Assembly (NCBI GenBank): GCA_003254925.1
Contig: QANZ01016779.1
Location: 19,154 to 83,153, forward strand
Reading direction: 5' to 3'
Source of the DNA: Chamaecrista fasciculata
Lineage: Eukaryota; Streptophyta; Magnoliopsida; Fabales; Fabaceae
Length of the DNA stretch: 64,000 bases
Shown: piece after piece, positions 1 through 9,162 of the stretch
Numbering within the stretch: the stretch's first letter is position 1
Layout of the letters: each line of letters begins with the position of its first letter
Notes under the pieces: model-generated
Told to the model about the DNA's origin: nothing
The model's input: the letters and a program-made list of their open reading frames with translations, nothing else
The model's database searches: none
Program-made: the position numbers and the translations under genes

Positions 1-262
1 AAGAAGTGAAGGAGGCTAGCACCTAGGCATCTGCCAAACTGCTCGTGTGGATTACTGGTAGAGGAAGGACACTCTGTGGACTTCTCAAATTCGCGAATAC
101 GATAAGTCACCGATCAAAACTAGGTAAACATCCTTTCTAATCTGGTATAAACATAGTTAGTGGATCCTGGAAGGAATCACAGAGTTAGCTTTTAGTTTTA
201 ATTGCGTTTTAGTCCAAAATTTTTAATTTCTTCCGCTGCGCTCCCTCTGTGATTTCCCAACA
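1..262 (+). repeat. Copia LTR terminal part (U5 end), cut by window edge
   Basis: This is the terminal 262 bp of a copia LTR read in plus orientation. It ends in ...TTTCCCAACA, as does the plus-oriented LTR of Copia-B at 28314, and contains the family segments 'ggaggctagcacctaggc' and 'gtggatcctggaaggaa'. It is joined head-on to LTR H without a primer site, so it is not followed by an element body. The rest of this LTR lies left of the window. Confidence 0.75.
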
Positions 263-2318
263 GCCTAGGTGCTAGCCTCCTTCACTTCTCGAAGTGAATC
301 AGGGACCTTTATCTACGGTGTTCTTCAATTCAAGAACTCTTCTCGAATTCTCCAAGAACAAGATGGCGCCTATGGTCAAGAATCCAATTCTTGATCCCAC
401 ACAACCTTGTCACACGAACCCTAAACTCCTTTAGAGTTGTGCGCCACTTTCTCTCTCTAGGAAACTAGGGTTGCGTTTTCTCTCTCCTCACCAAGAGCAA
501 AAATCGAATTTTTCCCTTGTGAAAAGCTAGGCTAAAGTCGACTTTCCCTTCTGCATGGCCTCTCTCTCTGAATTTCGACTTAGGCTTATGTATATATAGG
601 GTTTGGGGATTTGATAATTATATTTAGGGAATCCCTAAATTATAGGATTATCAATTTATAAAATTATGAGATCTCTATATCATAATTTTAGGACTTGAAT
701 TCCTAATTAAAATATTACCTTAATATTTCAATTTGAATTCAAATTGCAATCTTTGAGAATCAAATTGGAAGATCAAATCTTCCCCAAGATCCCCAAGTCA
801 TGCGCCATCCCCTTCCAATATTTGTTGGATTTTAATAAATTAAAATAACAATCCTAACTTTTAGGAAGTTATAACTAACTTGTTACTTTCCAACAATATT
901 GAATTAAAGTATTACCTTAATATCTTTAACTCAATCTTTTTGAATCTTGAATTCTAGTTTATTATTGAATTAAAATATTACACTAATATATTTAATTCAA
1001 TTCAAGCTAGAATTCAAATTCCCCTATAATTATTGAATTAAAATATTACCTTAATATTTTTAATTCAATCATTTGAAATCTAGATCAAATCTATGAATTC
1101 AAATTCAAGCCATGATTTTAATTAACAAAACATTTTTATTAATTAAATTACTTTATAAATGAGGCGACAACCTCCTCCCTATTTTCCTAATATTAGTGAA
1201 TTTAATAAATCAATAATTTCCTAACTCTTAGGAACCTTATCCAATTTATTATTCCCTAATATTATAAATAGGAATATAATTGTAAATAGACCAATCCCAT
1301 TATCTATTTAACAATTAACATATATTTAAATTTGTCCCACAAATTCAAATATCATATATGTAGATATTTATTTAAGACAAGACTTCATGTCCCAATACAA
1401 TCAATTATGTCTTAAACGGTGTCACCAATGTGACCCACGAATTAACCCTAATTCGTGTCCCAGCTTGGCATCTGGATCCTGCTCGTGTGTGACCCAGCAG
1501 GCCCCATGTGAAGTTGGCAGCAAGTCATCCCTATGACTCACAAGTCGAGAGCGGACTCTACCAAGCCATCACGACTACCCAAAACACGTGAGTTATCGTT
1601 TAACCCCGAAACGACTTGACCTTAGTACCACCTTGTCTTGATCCCTTTTTGTCCTACGATATTTTGGTCATGGATTAGGCACGGGAAAGTCATCCATAAT
1701 CCAAACCTCAACTTTCTCGATTCCTTGAGTAAGTCCCATTTACTAGTGTGGCCACACATTCCTTGGACAGACTCATCGAGGGGCCCAGTTAAATATCTCC
1801 CATCTCTATGAGGGACAAAATTCCATCTTGGTCAACCACATTCCTCAGCACGGTAATCAACCAAACCCGTACCTAACCCTTATGGCTACCCTGCTACGGG
1901 TCACGTTAGACTAGGCCAAAGTTTGACAACTACAAGGCCGGAATAATGAAGACCTCAGGTCTAAGGGCATCGTGACAGGTGTACAGGAGATGCTAGCTCA
2001 TGACTAAAACCCATGCAGGACTCTTCGGGTCGGTCCAACAACTTGTAACCCTTTACATAATTGCACCATGACTCTCGTCCCAGCATCTAGTGCATGCATC
2101 TCTATGCACCGAGGTCATGCTGGTCTTAGTTCATTTCAAGTTCCCACTTGAATGAGCGACCAGGGACAGTTTAGATTAATTATCTCATAATTATTCACGG
2201 ACTGTTATCGTAGTAAACATGCTAATAATATGATAACCATTAATTTATCTCCATAAATTAATCAATATGTTCCAAACATATTTATAAAATGATTGGCCCT
2301 AGGGCACAATCTGCATCA
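263..2318 (-). repeat. LTR H, truncated copia LTR (solo or 5' LTR)
   Basis: This minus-oriented copia LTR is closely similar to the Copia-C LTRs. Its U3 start is intact: plus-strand end at 2318, minus strand beginning TGATGCAGATTGTGCCC. The outermost roughly 230 bp of the U5 end are missing at 263. It abuts Tat-G sequence at 2319 directly, with no polypurine tract, as expected for a 5' LTR or solo LTR. It holds a G-box CACGTG (1585-1590), a TATA-like 'tatatatag' near 590, and four AT-rich palindromic modules (705-1066). No TSD can be tested because the left partner is outside the window. Confidence 0.8.
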
Positions 2319-2541
2319 GTTAGCAACCCTAAGGAACGGCAATGTAAGTTCGTTTTTATTAAGGAGTCAGGGTCTGGTCAGCCTTTCTGGGTTCGCGCGT
2401 CAGATGAGCACACCATGTTTCCCTTATCATGGCGGAGGCCTCGACTCGGGCCCTTTGAATGCAACTGGAGGGACCTAACCGTTGATGAGTGCTTGGCGGC
2501 GTTGCGGTTGATTACCACTGACCTTTTTGATCCCAAACGTT
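2319..2541 (+). pseudogene. 5' fragment of the Tat-G antisense ORF
   Basis: The plus-strand frame from 2319 encodes about 74 aa with compositional character like the following antisense ORF (QCKFVFIKESGSGQPFWVRA, ending near TTDLFDPKR). The upstream part was removed or displaced when LTR H inserted at 2318/2319. The frame differs from that of 2614-3771. A GT at 2542 and AGs at 2592 or 2622 could bound an intron, but none of the simple combinations keeps the frame, so a frameshift is equally possible. It resembles the N-terminal half of plant 'putative gypsy-type transposon' proteins as I remember them; no search was possible. Confidence 0.45.
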
Positions 2542-2613
2542 GTATGCTTTTGTTCTTGCACAATATTTCATTTTTTACTAATTGTTTCTAAGCTTTGCTT
2601 CGTTTGTGTTTCA

Positions 2614-3771
2614 ATGGTTGAGGCTTCCTTGACCGAGGTGATCGGGACTAAACGCCCTCGGGAAGACAAAGGTAAAGAGAAGGCGGTGGCGCCCTCGAAG
2701 AAAAAGCCTACCAATGCTCCCAAGAAGCCTGAGAACCTCACCATTCGTGAGCCTACTGAAGTCCCGAGTCCTCCTGCCAATCCTGTCAGCAGGGAAAAAG
2801 AAACTGCTGCTCCTGCGGCCAGGGGTGGGAAGGCGTCGTCGAGCAAGCACGCACACCCTGCTAGCGAAGTTCTTCTAATTACAGCTGCTCCAGAACTTGG
2901 AAACTTTAACGCTCTGGAGGTTTTTTCTAACTACCTTTCTGAGGCAGTGGCGGTAAAGAGAGACGACCTGGCTAGGGCGTCCACGGAAAATACTCAGGAG
3001 ACCGCTCAATTTTTGCTGGCTGCTGGATTGCGGGTATTAGTCAACAGCGTCTCCAGGAAAGATCTCATTTCTGAGAGGGATGACGCACGTGAGGACGCCA
3101 AGAAGTTGCGCCTTGCTGTCGAAGAGCTGTCGGAGGAATTGGACCTGACTAAGGCTTCCCGGGATTCACTCAAGACCGGGTATGAGCGAAGGGGTAAGCA
3201 ACTGGAGGAGACCGCTGGCGTTCTCAACCAGCTCAACGACAAGGTGGCTGTTTTGGAAGCCGAAATTCAAAATCGCAAGGACGCCTACGTGGCCCTTAAG
3301 GAGTTAGCCTTGAGGCAGATCAAGTGGAGGGGTTCTCGCTACAACTATATAGGTTTTAAGAACGCCATCCAACAGTTGAGGTTGCGCAACCCCAACTTGG
3401 ATATTTCAGGGATATGCCCAAACAAGATAGTTGAGGGCAGGCTCATCCGAGACCCAATAGACTCTGACCCTGCAGTGAAGATCTCCAGGATGCCTGACAA
3501 TTATGCGCTGCAGGGGTATGAATCCGGGGGTGATGAAGAGTTTCCTTGGTTCCCAAATTGCGTGGTTCCTCTTCCTGGTGAAGAAGATCAGGGAGCCATG
3601 GACGCCGCCACTCCTGGGAATGGTGATGTCAACGCCCATGCCACCGAGGAGGGGGACAACGCCGCAAATTGTGCTGTTGGATCTGAGGACGCCGCAAATG
3701 GAGTTGCGAGCAATGCTGCAGATGATAACACCCCTGCCGACATTGTTGAGGATACCCCAGTCGATGATTAG
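2614..3771 (+). CDS. Antisense ORF (aORF) of Tat-G, coiled-coil protein of unknown function
   Basis: A 385-codon ORF on the strand opposite to Tat-G gag-pol, downstream of integrase. The chosen start is the ATG at 2614 (MVEASLTEV); the open frame extends back to 2527. Near the N terminus is a basic, bipartite nuclear-localisation-like stretch (KRPREDKGKEK ... PSKKK). A Pro/Ala-rich linker follows, then a long heptad-like Leu/Glu/Lys segment between about residues 130 and 235 predicted to be coiled coil, a conserved-looking block (FKNAIQQLRLRNPNLDISGI) and an acidic Asp/Glu/Ala tail. Antisense ORFs at this place are known from Tat-clade elements such as Retand and Grande; their role is not established. 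The frame is open over 1.1 kb in an otherwise stop-ridden element, which suggests later decay or past constraint. Confidence 0.7.
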   Translation: MVEASLTEVIGTKRPREDKGKEKAVAPSKKKPTNAPKKPENLTIREPTEVPSPPANPVSREKETAAPAARGGKASSSKHAHPASEVLLITAAPELGNFNALEVFSNYLSEAVAVKRDDLARASTENTQETAQFLLAAGLRVLVNSVSRKDLISERDDAREDAKKLRLAVEELSEELDLTKASRDSLKTGYERRGKQLEETAGVLNQLNDKVAVLEAEIQNRKDAYVALKELALRQIKWRGSRYNYIGFKNAIQQLRLRNPNLDISGICPNKIVEGRLIRDPIDSDPAVKISRMPDNYALQGYESGGDEEFPWFPNCVVPLPGEEDQGAMDAATPGNGDVNAHATEEGDNAANCAVGSEDAANGVASNAADDNTPADIVEDTPVDD

Positions 3772-4306
3772 GCCTGCGCGCCTTTGTTTATTCTGTTTTG
3801 GGCCTGCGCGCCGTTTTTAAGTACTGTTGGATTTGTTGTGGCGTTCATGCCACTTTTAAACAAGGATTGGTGTGGTCGTTGTGCCACTTTTTTGATATTT
3901 GGGCGGTGGCACCCCAAAATTTATGCTATTAATTTAGCTACGTTTGTTTACAATGCTTTATTCCTTGCTTTGCGTGCCATGTTTGACTTGCGTTTTCCAT
4001 GCTTTGATTTAATTATCATATTGTTTGCACGTTAAAGTGCTGCCTCGCGATGGGCACGCTTCGAGCGTTTGCGTATCATACGCTAAGTTTTTGACTAGTC
4101 ATCCAAGGGAGGATCGATCCGCTTGGTTGGTGAGTGCCATACTTACTAGGCTCCTTCGAGGGCCTTTTTGTTGCTGTTCCGAGGGCGTCCCCCCGAGCAA
4201 CTTATTATAATTAACACAGTGTTGTTAGGAAAAAATGCACTTTATTGATTAAAAATCTCAATACAATGGCTCGGTGGCCTTCTTTGATTATTACAAAGCT
4301 TCCTTA
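3772..4306. other. Spacer between aORF and integrase of Tat-G
   Basis: No convincing coding sequence on either strand. Just after the aORF stop is a short direct repeat, 'ggcctgcgcgcc', at about 3772 and 3801. The two convergent reading frames (aORF plus, integrase minus) presumably end their transcripts here; T-rich stretches near 4240 may be part of the aORF 3' end, but no defined poly(A) signal can be assigned. Confidence 0.5.
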
Positions 4307-5065
4307 CTAAGGGAAATAAAACATGAGCTTGGCCATGTTCCAAGCGTTTGGAAGTGGCTTTCCTTCAAAGGTCTCCAGCTTAAAGGCGTTACCAGGCAGG
4401 GTTTCTGTAACCCTGTATGGTCCTTCCCAATTTGGTCCTATCTTTCTGTGTCTAGGATCTTTTCTGTTGTTTTCCACAGTTTTTAGTACCAAGTCTCCCA
4501 CTTTGAGAGTTCTGGGTTTGATTTTGGAATCATGATATTTCTTAACCATTTGGTTGTAGGCAACTTACCTTATGGCTACGATTTCTCTTCTTCCTTCTAA
4601 GCTATCAAGCTCTTCAAGTCTGGAGTTGGCATCATTGATACTTGGATAGTTGATTATCCTTTCAGTTGGGACGTTCACTTCAGTAGGTATCACTGCTTCA
4701 TGCCGTATGCGAAGGCGAAGGGCATTTACTTCGTGGCTATTTGCTCTGTGGTTCTATATGACCATAGTAATGAGGGGAGTTCATCAACCCATCTTCCCTT
4801 AGCTGACTCCAGTCTCCTTTTGATTCCTTGTATGATGATCCTGTTAGCCAATTCGACCTGGCCATTTGTGGCAGGATGTTCCATTGAGGTGGTTTTGTGA
4901 TGGATCTTCCCGACCTTGCAGAAGTCTTGGAATTTCTTGCTCGTGAATTGAGCACCGTTGTCGGATATCAATGTGTTTGGGATGCCAAACTTGGTGATGA
5001 TGTTCTGCCACACAAATTTTTCTAGGGCTTCCGTGGTTATGGACGCCACGGCCTCCGCTTCTACC
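4307..5065 (-). pseudogene. Tat-G integrase, 3' half (degenerate)
   Basis: Encodes the end of a gypsy integrase catalytic core (WVEAEAVASI; then FGIPNTLISDNGAQFTSKKF with the second catalytic Asp; ATNGQVELANR with the catalytic Glu) and the C-terminal part (KVGDLVLK; GPNWEGPYRV), ending YFP-stop at 4307. The N-terminal HHCC zinc finger and first catalytic Asp are gone: the frame is fused at about 5065 to the middle of RNase H. In-frame stops near 4726 and 4560 also break it. It cannot encode an active integrase. Confidence 0.8.
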
Positions 5066-5794
5066 CAACTGGGAATCTCCCAAGATTTTGAGCTTTCTAG
5101 CACCGTTGTTGGCTGCCAATTTCAGAGCAGCTATCAGGGCCTCGTACTCTGCTTGATTGTTAGTGATTGGGAATTCAATTTCTATTGATTGTTCCACGAT
5201 GGACCCATCTGGGCTCGCATCACTACTCCTGCGCCTCGTTGTGAGTTTGATACAGCTCCATCGATGTGTACCTTCCACGTCCAGTCTTGGGCGTTCTCGG
5301 GTCCCGTTATCTCAGCGATGAAGTCTGCCAGCGCCTGTCCTTTAATGGCCCTTCTGGGCTCATATGCTATCCCATATTCTGAGATTTCTATTGACCCGAT
5401 TGACATTCTTCCAGCGATGTCTGATTGTTCTACCATCTGTTTGATAGGTCTGTCAGTTCTGACCATGATCTGATACTGCTGGTAGTAGTGCCTCAACTTC
5501 CTAGTTGAGTGAAGTAGTGAGAAAGTTAGTTTCTCCAAGCGGTGGTACCGCTTTTCTGCTAAGCAAATGGGTTTTTTCTCTTCTCCATTTTCTAGTGCCA
5601 AGGTTGAGCTGACTGCTTCCTCCGTGGACGCCAGATAGACGTAAATGGGTTTGTCTTTGACTGGGATTACCAAGGTCGGCGGTGACGTCAAATATTTTTT
5701 CAACTCTTGGAAGGCTTCCTCGCATTCCTTAGTTCATTCGAATTTTTTGTTTGCTTTTAGCGTTTTAGAAAAGGGTAAGCATCTATTGGCAGAC
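5066..5794 (-). pseudogene. Tat-G RNase H, second exon of pol
   Basis: Starts in frame at 5794 right after the proposed intron (SANRCLPFSKTLKANKKFE). A TGG-to-TGA change then gives a stop, followed by a long open stretch down to 5182 covering the RT tail/connection and the plant Tat RNase H (WKVHIDGAVSNSQRGAGVVM). A frameshift near 5210 leads to SPDGSIVEQSIE and TNNQAEYEALIAAL, and the frame stops at a deletion after GDSQL (about 5066). The DGA, E and D residues of the RNase H site are visible, but the C-terminal part of the domain is deleted together with the integrase N terminus, about 1 kb judged by usual spacing. Confidence 0.75.
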
Positions 5795-5990
5795 CTGAAT
5801 GTAAAGAGAGCTTTGGATGAGTAATACTCGTTTTATTAATGATAATCTGGGCGTCGTGAGACGGCTTACATAGAGATAGAAAGGCAACGCTGCAATTAAA
5901 TGAAACTGGAATTTTAAAAGCGTAACATGTTAAAAAAGAGACTAGTAGCTGTAAAGCTTTATTGTTGCTAAGGCGCGGGACGCCTTCTAC
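5795..5990 (-). other. Probable spliceosomal intron inside Tat-G pol
   Basis: Read on the minus strand, this 196-bp segment begins GTAGAAGG after TCGAG and ends CTCTTTACATTCAG before GTCTGCC. It has a pyrimidine-rich 3' end and a plausible branch region (TTACTCATCC). Its removal joins FLSR to SANRC with no frame change, which is the expected continuous RT-to-RNase H sequence. With it present, the frame stops at once (TAG overlapping the donor). A DNA insertion is the alternative, but only 3-4 bp of flanking repeat (AGG) is present and no terminal inverted repeats are seen. Confidence 0.65.
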
Positions 5991-7900
5991 CTCGACAAAA
6001 ACCTATGGAGGGCGGCTAGCCTGCCATTTAGGCGTTGGACTTCTTTGACTGTTTTTGGAGCTTTCATCTCCAGAATAGCTTTGCATTGTTCTGGGTTTGC
6101 TTCAATCCCTCTGTGGGTGAGCATGAATCCCAGGAATTTTCCTCCATTGACCCCGAAGGCGCACTTGGAGGGGTTCAGTTTCATCTGGTACTTCCTCAGC
6201 TGATTGAAGATTTCTTTCAAGTGTTCCGTGTGTTTGCCACCCTCTTTGGTTTTTACCACCATGTCATCAACGTAGACTTCCAGGTTCTTCCTGATGTAAT
6301 CTTTGAAGAAAAGATCCATCATCCTCTGGTAGGTGGCGCCAGCATTCTTCAGTCCGAAAGGCATTATCGTATAACAGTATGTTCCCAGTCCGGTGATGAA
6401 GGACGTCTTCTCGGCGTCCTCAGGATTCATTTTGATCTGGTTATAGTCGCTGAAGGCGTCCAGGAAGTTCATGGTCTGGTGCCCGCACGTTCCATCCACT
6501 AGTTTGTCGATGTTAGGCAAAGGATAATGATCCTTTGGACATGGCTTGTTCAGGTCAGTGAAGTCAACACAGATTCTCCATTTTCCATTGGCTTTCTTGA
6601 CCAACACCACGTTGGAAAGCCATTCAGGGTACTTGGTTTCCCTGATGAAGCTTGCTGCTAAGAGCTTGCTTACTTCTTCCTTGATTTCCGTTTGGCGTTC
6701 TTGGCCAATAAGCCTTTTTCGCTGGATAACGTCGGCTCTTCCATCTGTGTTTAGGTTGTGATAGATGAGTTTCGGGTCGATTCTTGGCATGTCAGCGGGA
6801 CGCCAGGCGAAGACGTCTGAGGATGCTTTCAGGAGCTGAATAAGCTCGGCCTTCTCTGCTTCATGCAGCAACATGTTGATCTGCACGGTTTTCTCCGCAT
6901 TGTCTCCTAGTTGGATAACTTCCAAGTCACCGATTGGCTTTGGTCTCTGTGCTTCGACCTCGTCTTTGAAATCCTCTACTTCGCAGTTCAGGACTTCGGG
7001 ATCAACTACTTCCTTGGCACTGTCATCAGCTTTGGGCGTCCTCGCCTTTCTCTTTCGCTCGTCTTCCTTGGTAGCCTCAAGGCTCACTGCATAGCATTGC
7101 CTTACCGTGACCTGGTTTGTCCTCACCTGTCCTACTCCTTGAGGAGTTGGGAACTTCATGCGCACATGCGCAATAGATATTACTGCTCTCATCTTGTTCA
7201 GAGAAGGGCGTCCTCGGAGGACATTATATGGCGAGGACGCCTGCATCAATATGAACTCGATGGTGTTGCTGGTTACTCTTGGATATTCTCCCACTGTGAG
7301 CCTCAGGTCAATCTTGCTGATGGCTGGGATTTGATCCCTTTTGAAACCTATCAGATTTCCAAAATGGTCTTTCAGGTCTTCAACTGGGATTCCCAGTTGA
7401 TCAAAGCATCTCTTGTACAGGATGTCCATGGAGGACCCTTGGTCTATCATGATCCTTTCCATAGTGAAGTTGCCAATTTGGGCCGTCATTACCATGGGAT
7501 CGTCGTACTCACGATTGACTTCCCATAATTCATCGTCAGTAAAAATTATGGGTTCGACCCATTTTTCTTCAGTAGTTGGCTCCTTGTAGTCTATCTTCAG
7601 TATAGACCTATTCACCTTTCTCCTTTTGTCGGGGGTTTTTGCCCCGCTTTTCTCGATACACCCCGAGATCATGTGAATGATGCCCGTTGGTTTGTCCTCT
7701 TTGGGTGGCGTATGCCGATCTCCTTTCCTGTCGTCACCGCCTTTGGGTTTCTTTGCCTCTCGGGCGTCTTTCTCATCTCTGGTTCTTTTGCCTCCATCCT
7801 TCTTGATGAATCTGGATGGGAGGCGTCCTCTCTGAATGAGGCCCTGTATTTCATCTTTCAAAGTGATACATTCATCAGTAGTGTGTCCTTCTCCTCTGTG
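5991..7900 (-). pseudogene. Tat-G zinc knuckle, protease and reverse transcriptase
   Basis: Open from 7900 down to 5991 in the same frame as gag, which ends at a TAA (7901-7903) lying inside the zinc-knuckle-like motif (KYC..., then HRGEGHTTDEC), so gag and pol were originally one polyprotein. Counted from 7861, the protease active site is at about residue 140 (IMIDQGSSMDIL; Gln replaces the usual small residue after Asp). The RT domain spans about 390-560 with WRICVDFTDLNK, FLDAFSDYNQI, MPFGLKNAGATYQ and the catalytic YVDD at 530-533. RT looks intact along its length. The frame runs to the splice donor at 5990. Confidence 0.85.
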
Positions 7901-9162
7901 TTATATGCAGTACTTGCTAGTATCCACGTTTTTTCCTGCTCGGCTAGAGCGTTCCGGGAGTCTGGGAAGGAGATCGGTGTTAACTATTTCACGAAACACT
8001 TCAGATCGGCTTACTGAGAGCACTATATACATAGGATACTTCCCTCTAGGGGGAGATCGAGGACGCCTGTGTTGGTCCCTTCCTCTTGAGCTGTCACCGC
8101 TTCTTTCCGAGTTCTTGTTTACGGGCTTCCTTGTGTCTGGGTCTATCCTCGCGAAGCGATCCCGTTGGGTTTTGTCCAAATCCTCTTTGGTTATGAATTC
8201 TTCAGCCATTTGGAGCAATTCTCCTAAAGACTTGGGGTTCGTGTGAGTCAGCTCGTTATGGGCGTGGCCAGGCCTAATCCCTGCGAGGAAGGAATAGACC
8301 GCTATTTTGTCATCGATCTCTTTTATGTTTAGGCAAGTTTTGCTAAACTTTGCTAGGTAGTCTCTTACTGTTTCTCCCTTGTTTTGCCTGATATCGGACA
8401 AGACCGCCATTGGTTGCTTGTAGACCTTATTGGTAGCGAATCGTTTCATGAACATATCTTCCAAGTCCTTGAAGTAGTGGACTGACCCAACCGAGAGTTT
8501 TGAGTACCAATCTAGAGCTGGTCCCTCCAGAGTTATTGGAAAGAACTTGCACCTTTGATGATCTTCCTTGTTGGAGATATTCATGGCTGCGTTGAAACCG
8601 AGCAAGTGATCCTCTGGGTCTTTCTCTCCAGTGTACGGTGTAAGTTTCATTGGCATCTTATAATTTTTGTCGAGCTCTGCTGCCTGTACGTGAGGCGCAA
8701 GGATCCCCTCTACCGGTGGGGGTGGATTTGCACGTCCTTGGGCAATTGAAGGCTGAATGGGGTCGTAGACGCTCGTTGGTTGATACACTCCGCTGGGTCC
8801 TCCTTGGACGTAGGTGCCATATCCCGAGTAGTACTCGCGATAGTACCCTTGAGGATAGTAATACCCATGTGGTGGGTAGGCGTAAGCGCTAGACCACGCT
8901 TGCGGCTGTGTGGGCTGGTTGGTGGCTGCCACGTGAGTCGTTGGTGGCAAGTTCGAGGGCGCTTGCTGCTCTTGGCTCTCAGGGTTTTCACTTGGGGGAA
9001 TGGGTTCTAGGTTTTCGTTCCAAAGATTTTCAGCAACTTGTTTCCCTTTCCCCATGACCATGTTCTAGATGTCCCTAGGGAGTGCTTCCATCTCCATTCG
9101 TATGTCTGCCTTAAAGGCAGTGATCCCATCATCTTGTGTTATGGTGGTTTGTCCCGCTGGCG
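7901..9162 (-). pseudogene. Tat-G gag, main part
   Basis: Encodes the retrotransposon gag capsid-like region: a Tyr/Gly/Pro-rich N-terminal part (SSAYAYPPHGYYYPQGYYRE), then a capsid-type domain (TPYTGEKDPEDHLLGFNAAM; GPALDWYSKL; QNKGETVRDYLAKF; LAGIRPGHAHNEL) and a basic Arg/Ser tail. The frame continues upstream of the first Met at 9061 to the solo LTR insertion at 9162, crossed by one TAG stop just before MVMGKGKQ, and resumes beyond it at 11257. It ends at a TAA at 7901 inside the zinc-knuckle motif. Confidence 0.85.

Noticed and set aside
2542..2622. Intron joining 2319-2541 to the aORF at 2614
   Set aside because: Donors at 2539 or 2542 with acceptors at 2592 or 2622 do not keep the frame. 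A frameshift is as likely, so no intron was annotated.
6035..7528. Long plus-strand ORFs (155 and 205 codons) over Tat-G RT and protease
   Set aside because: They are mirror frames of the well-supported minus-strand pol and show no domain.
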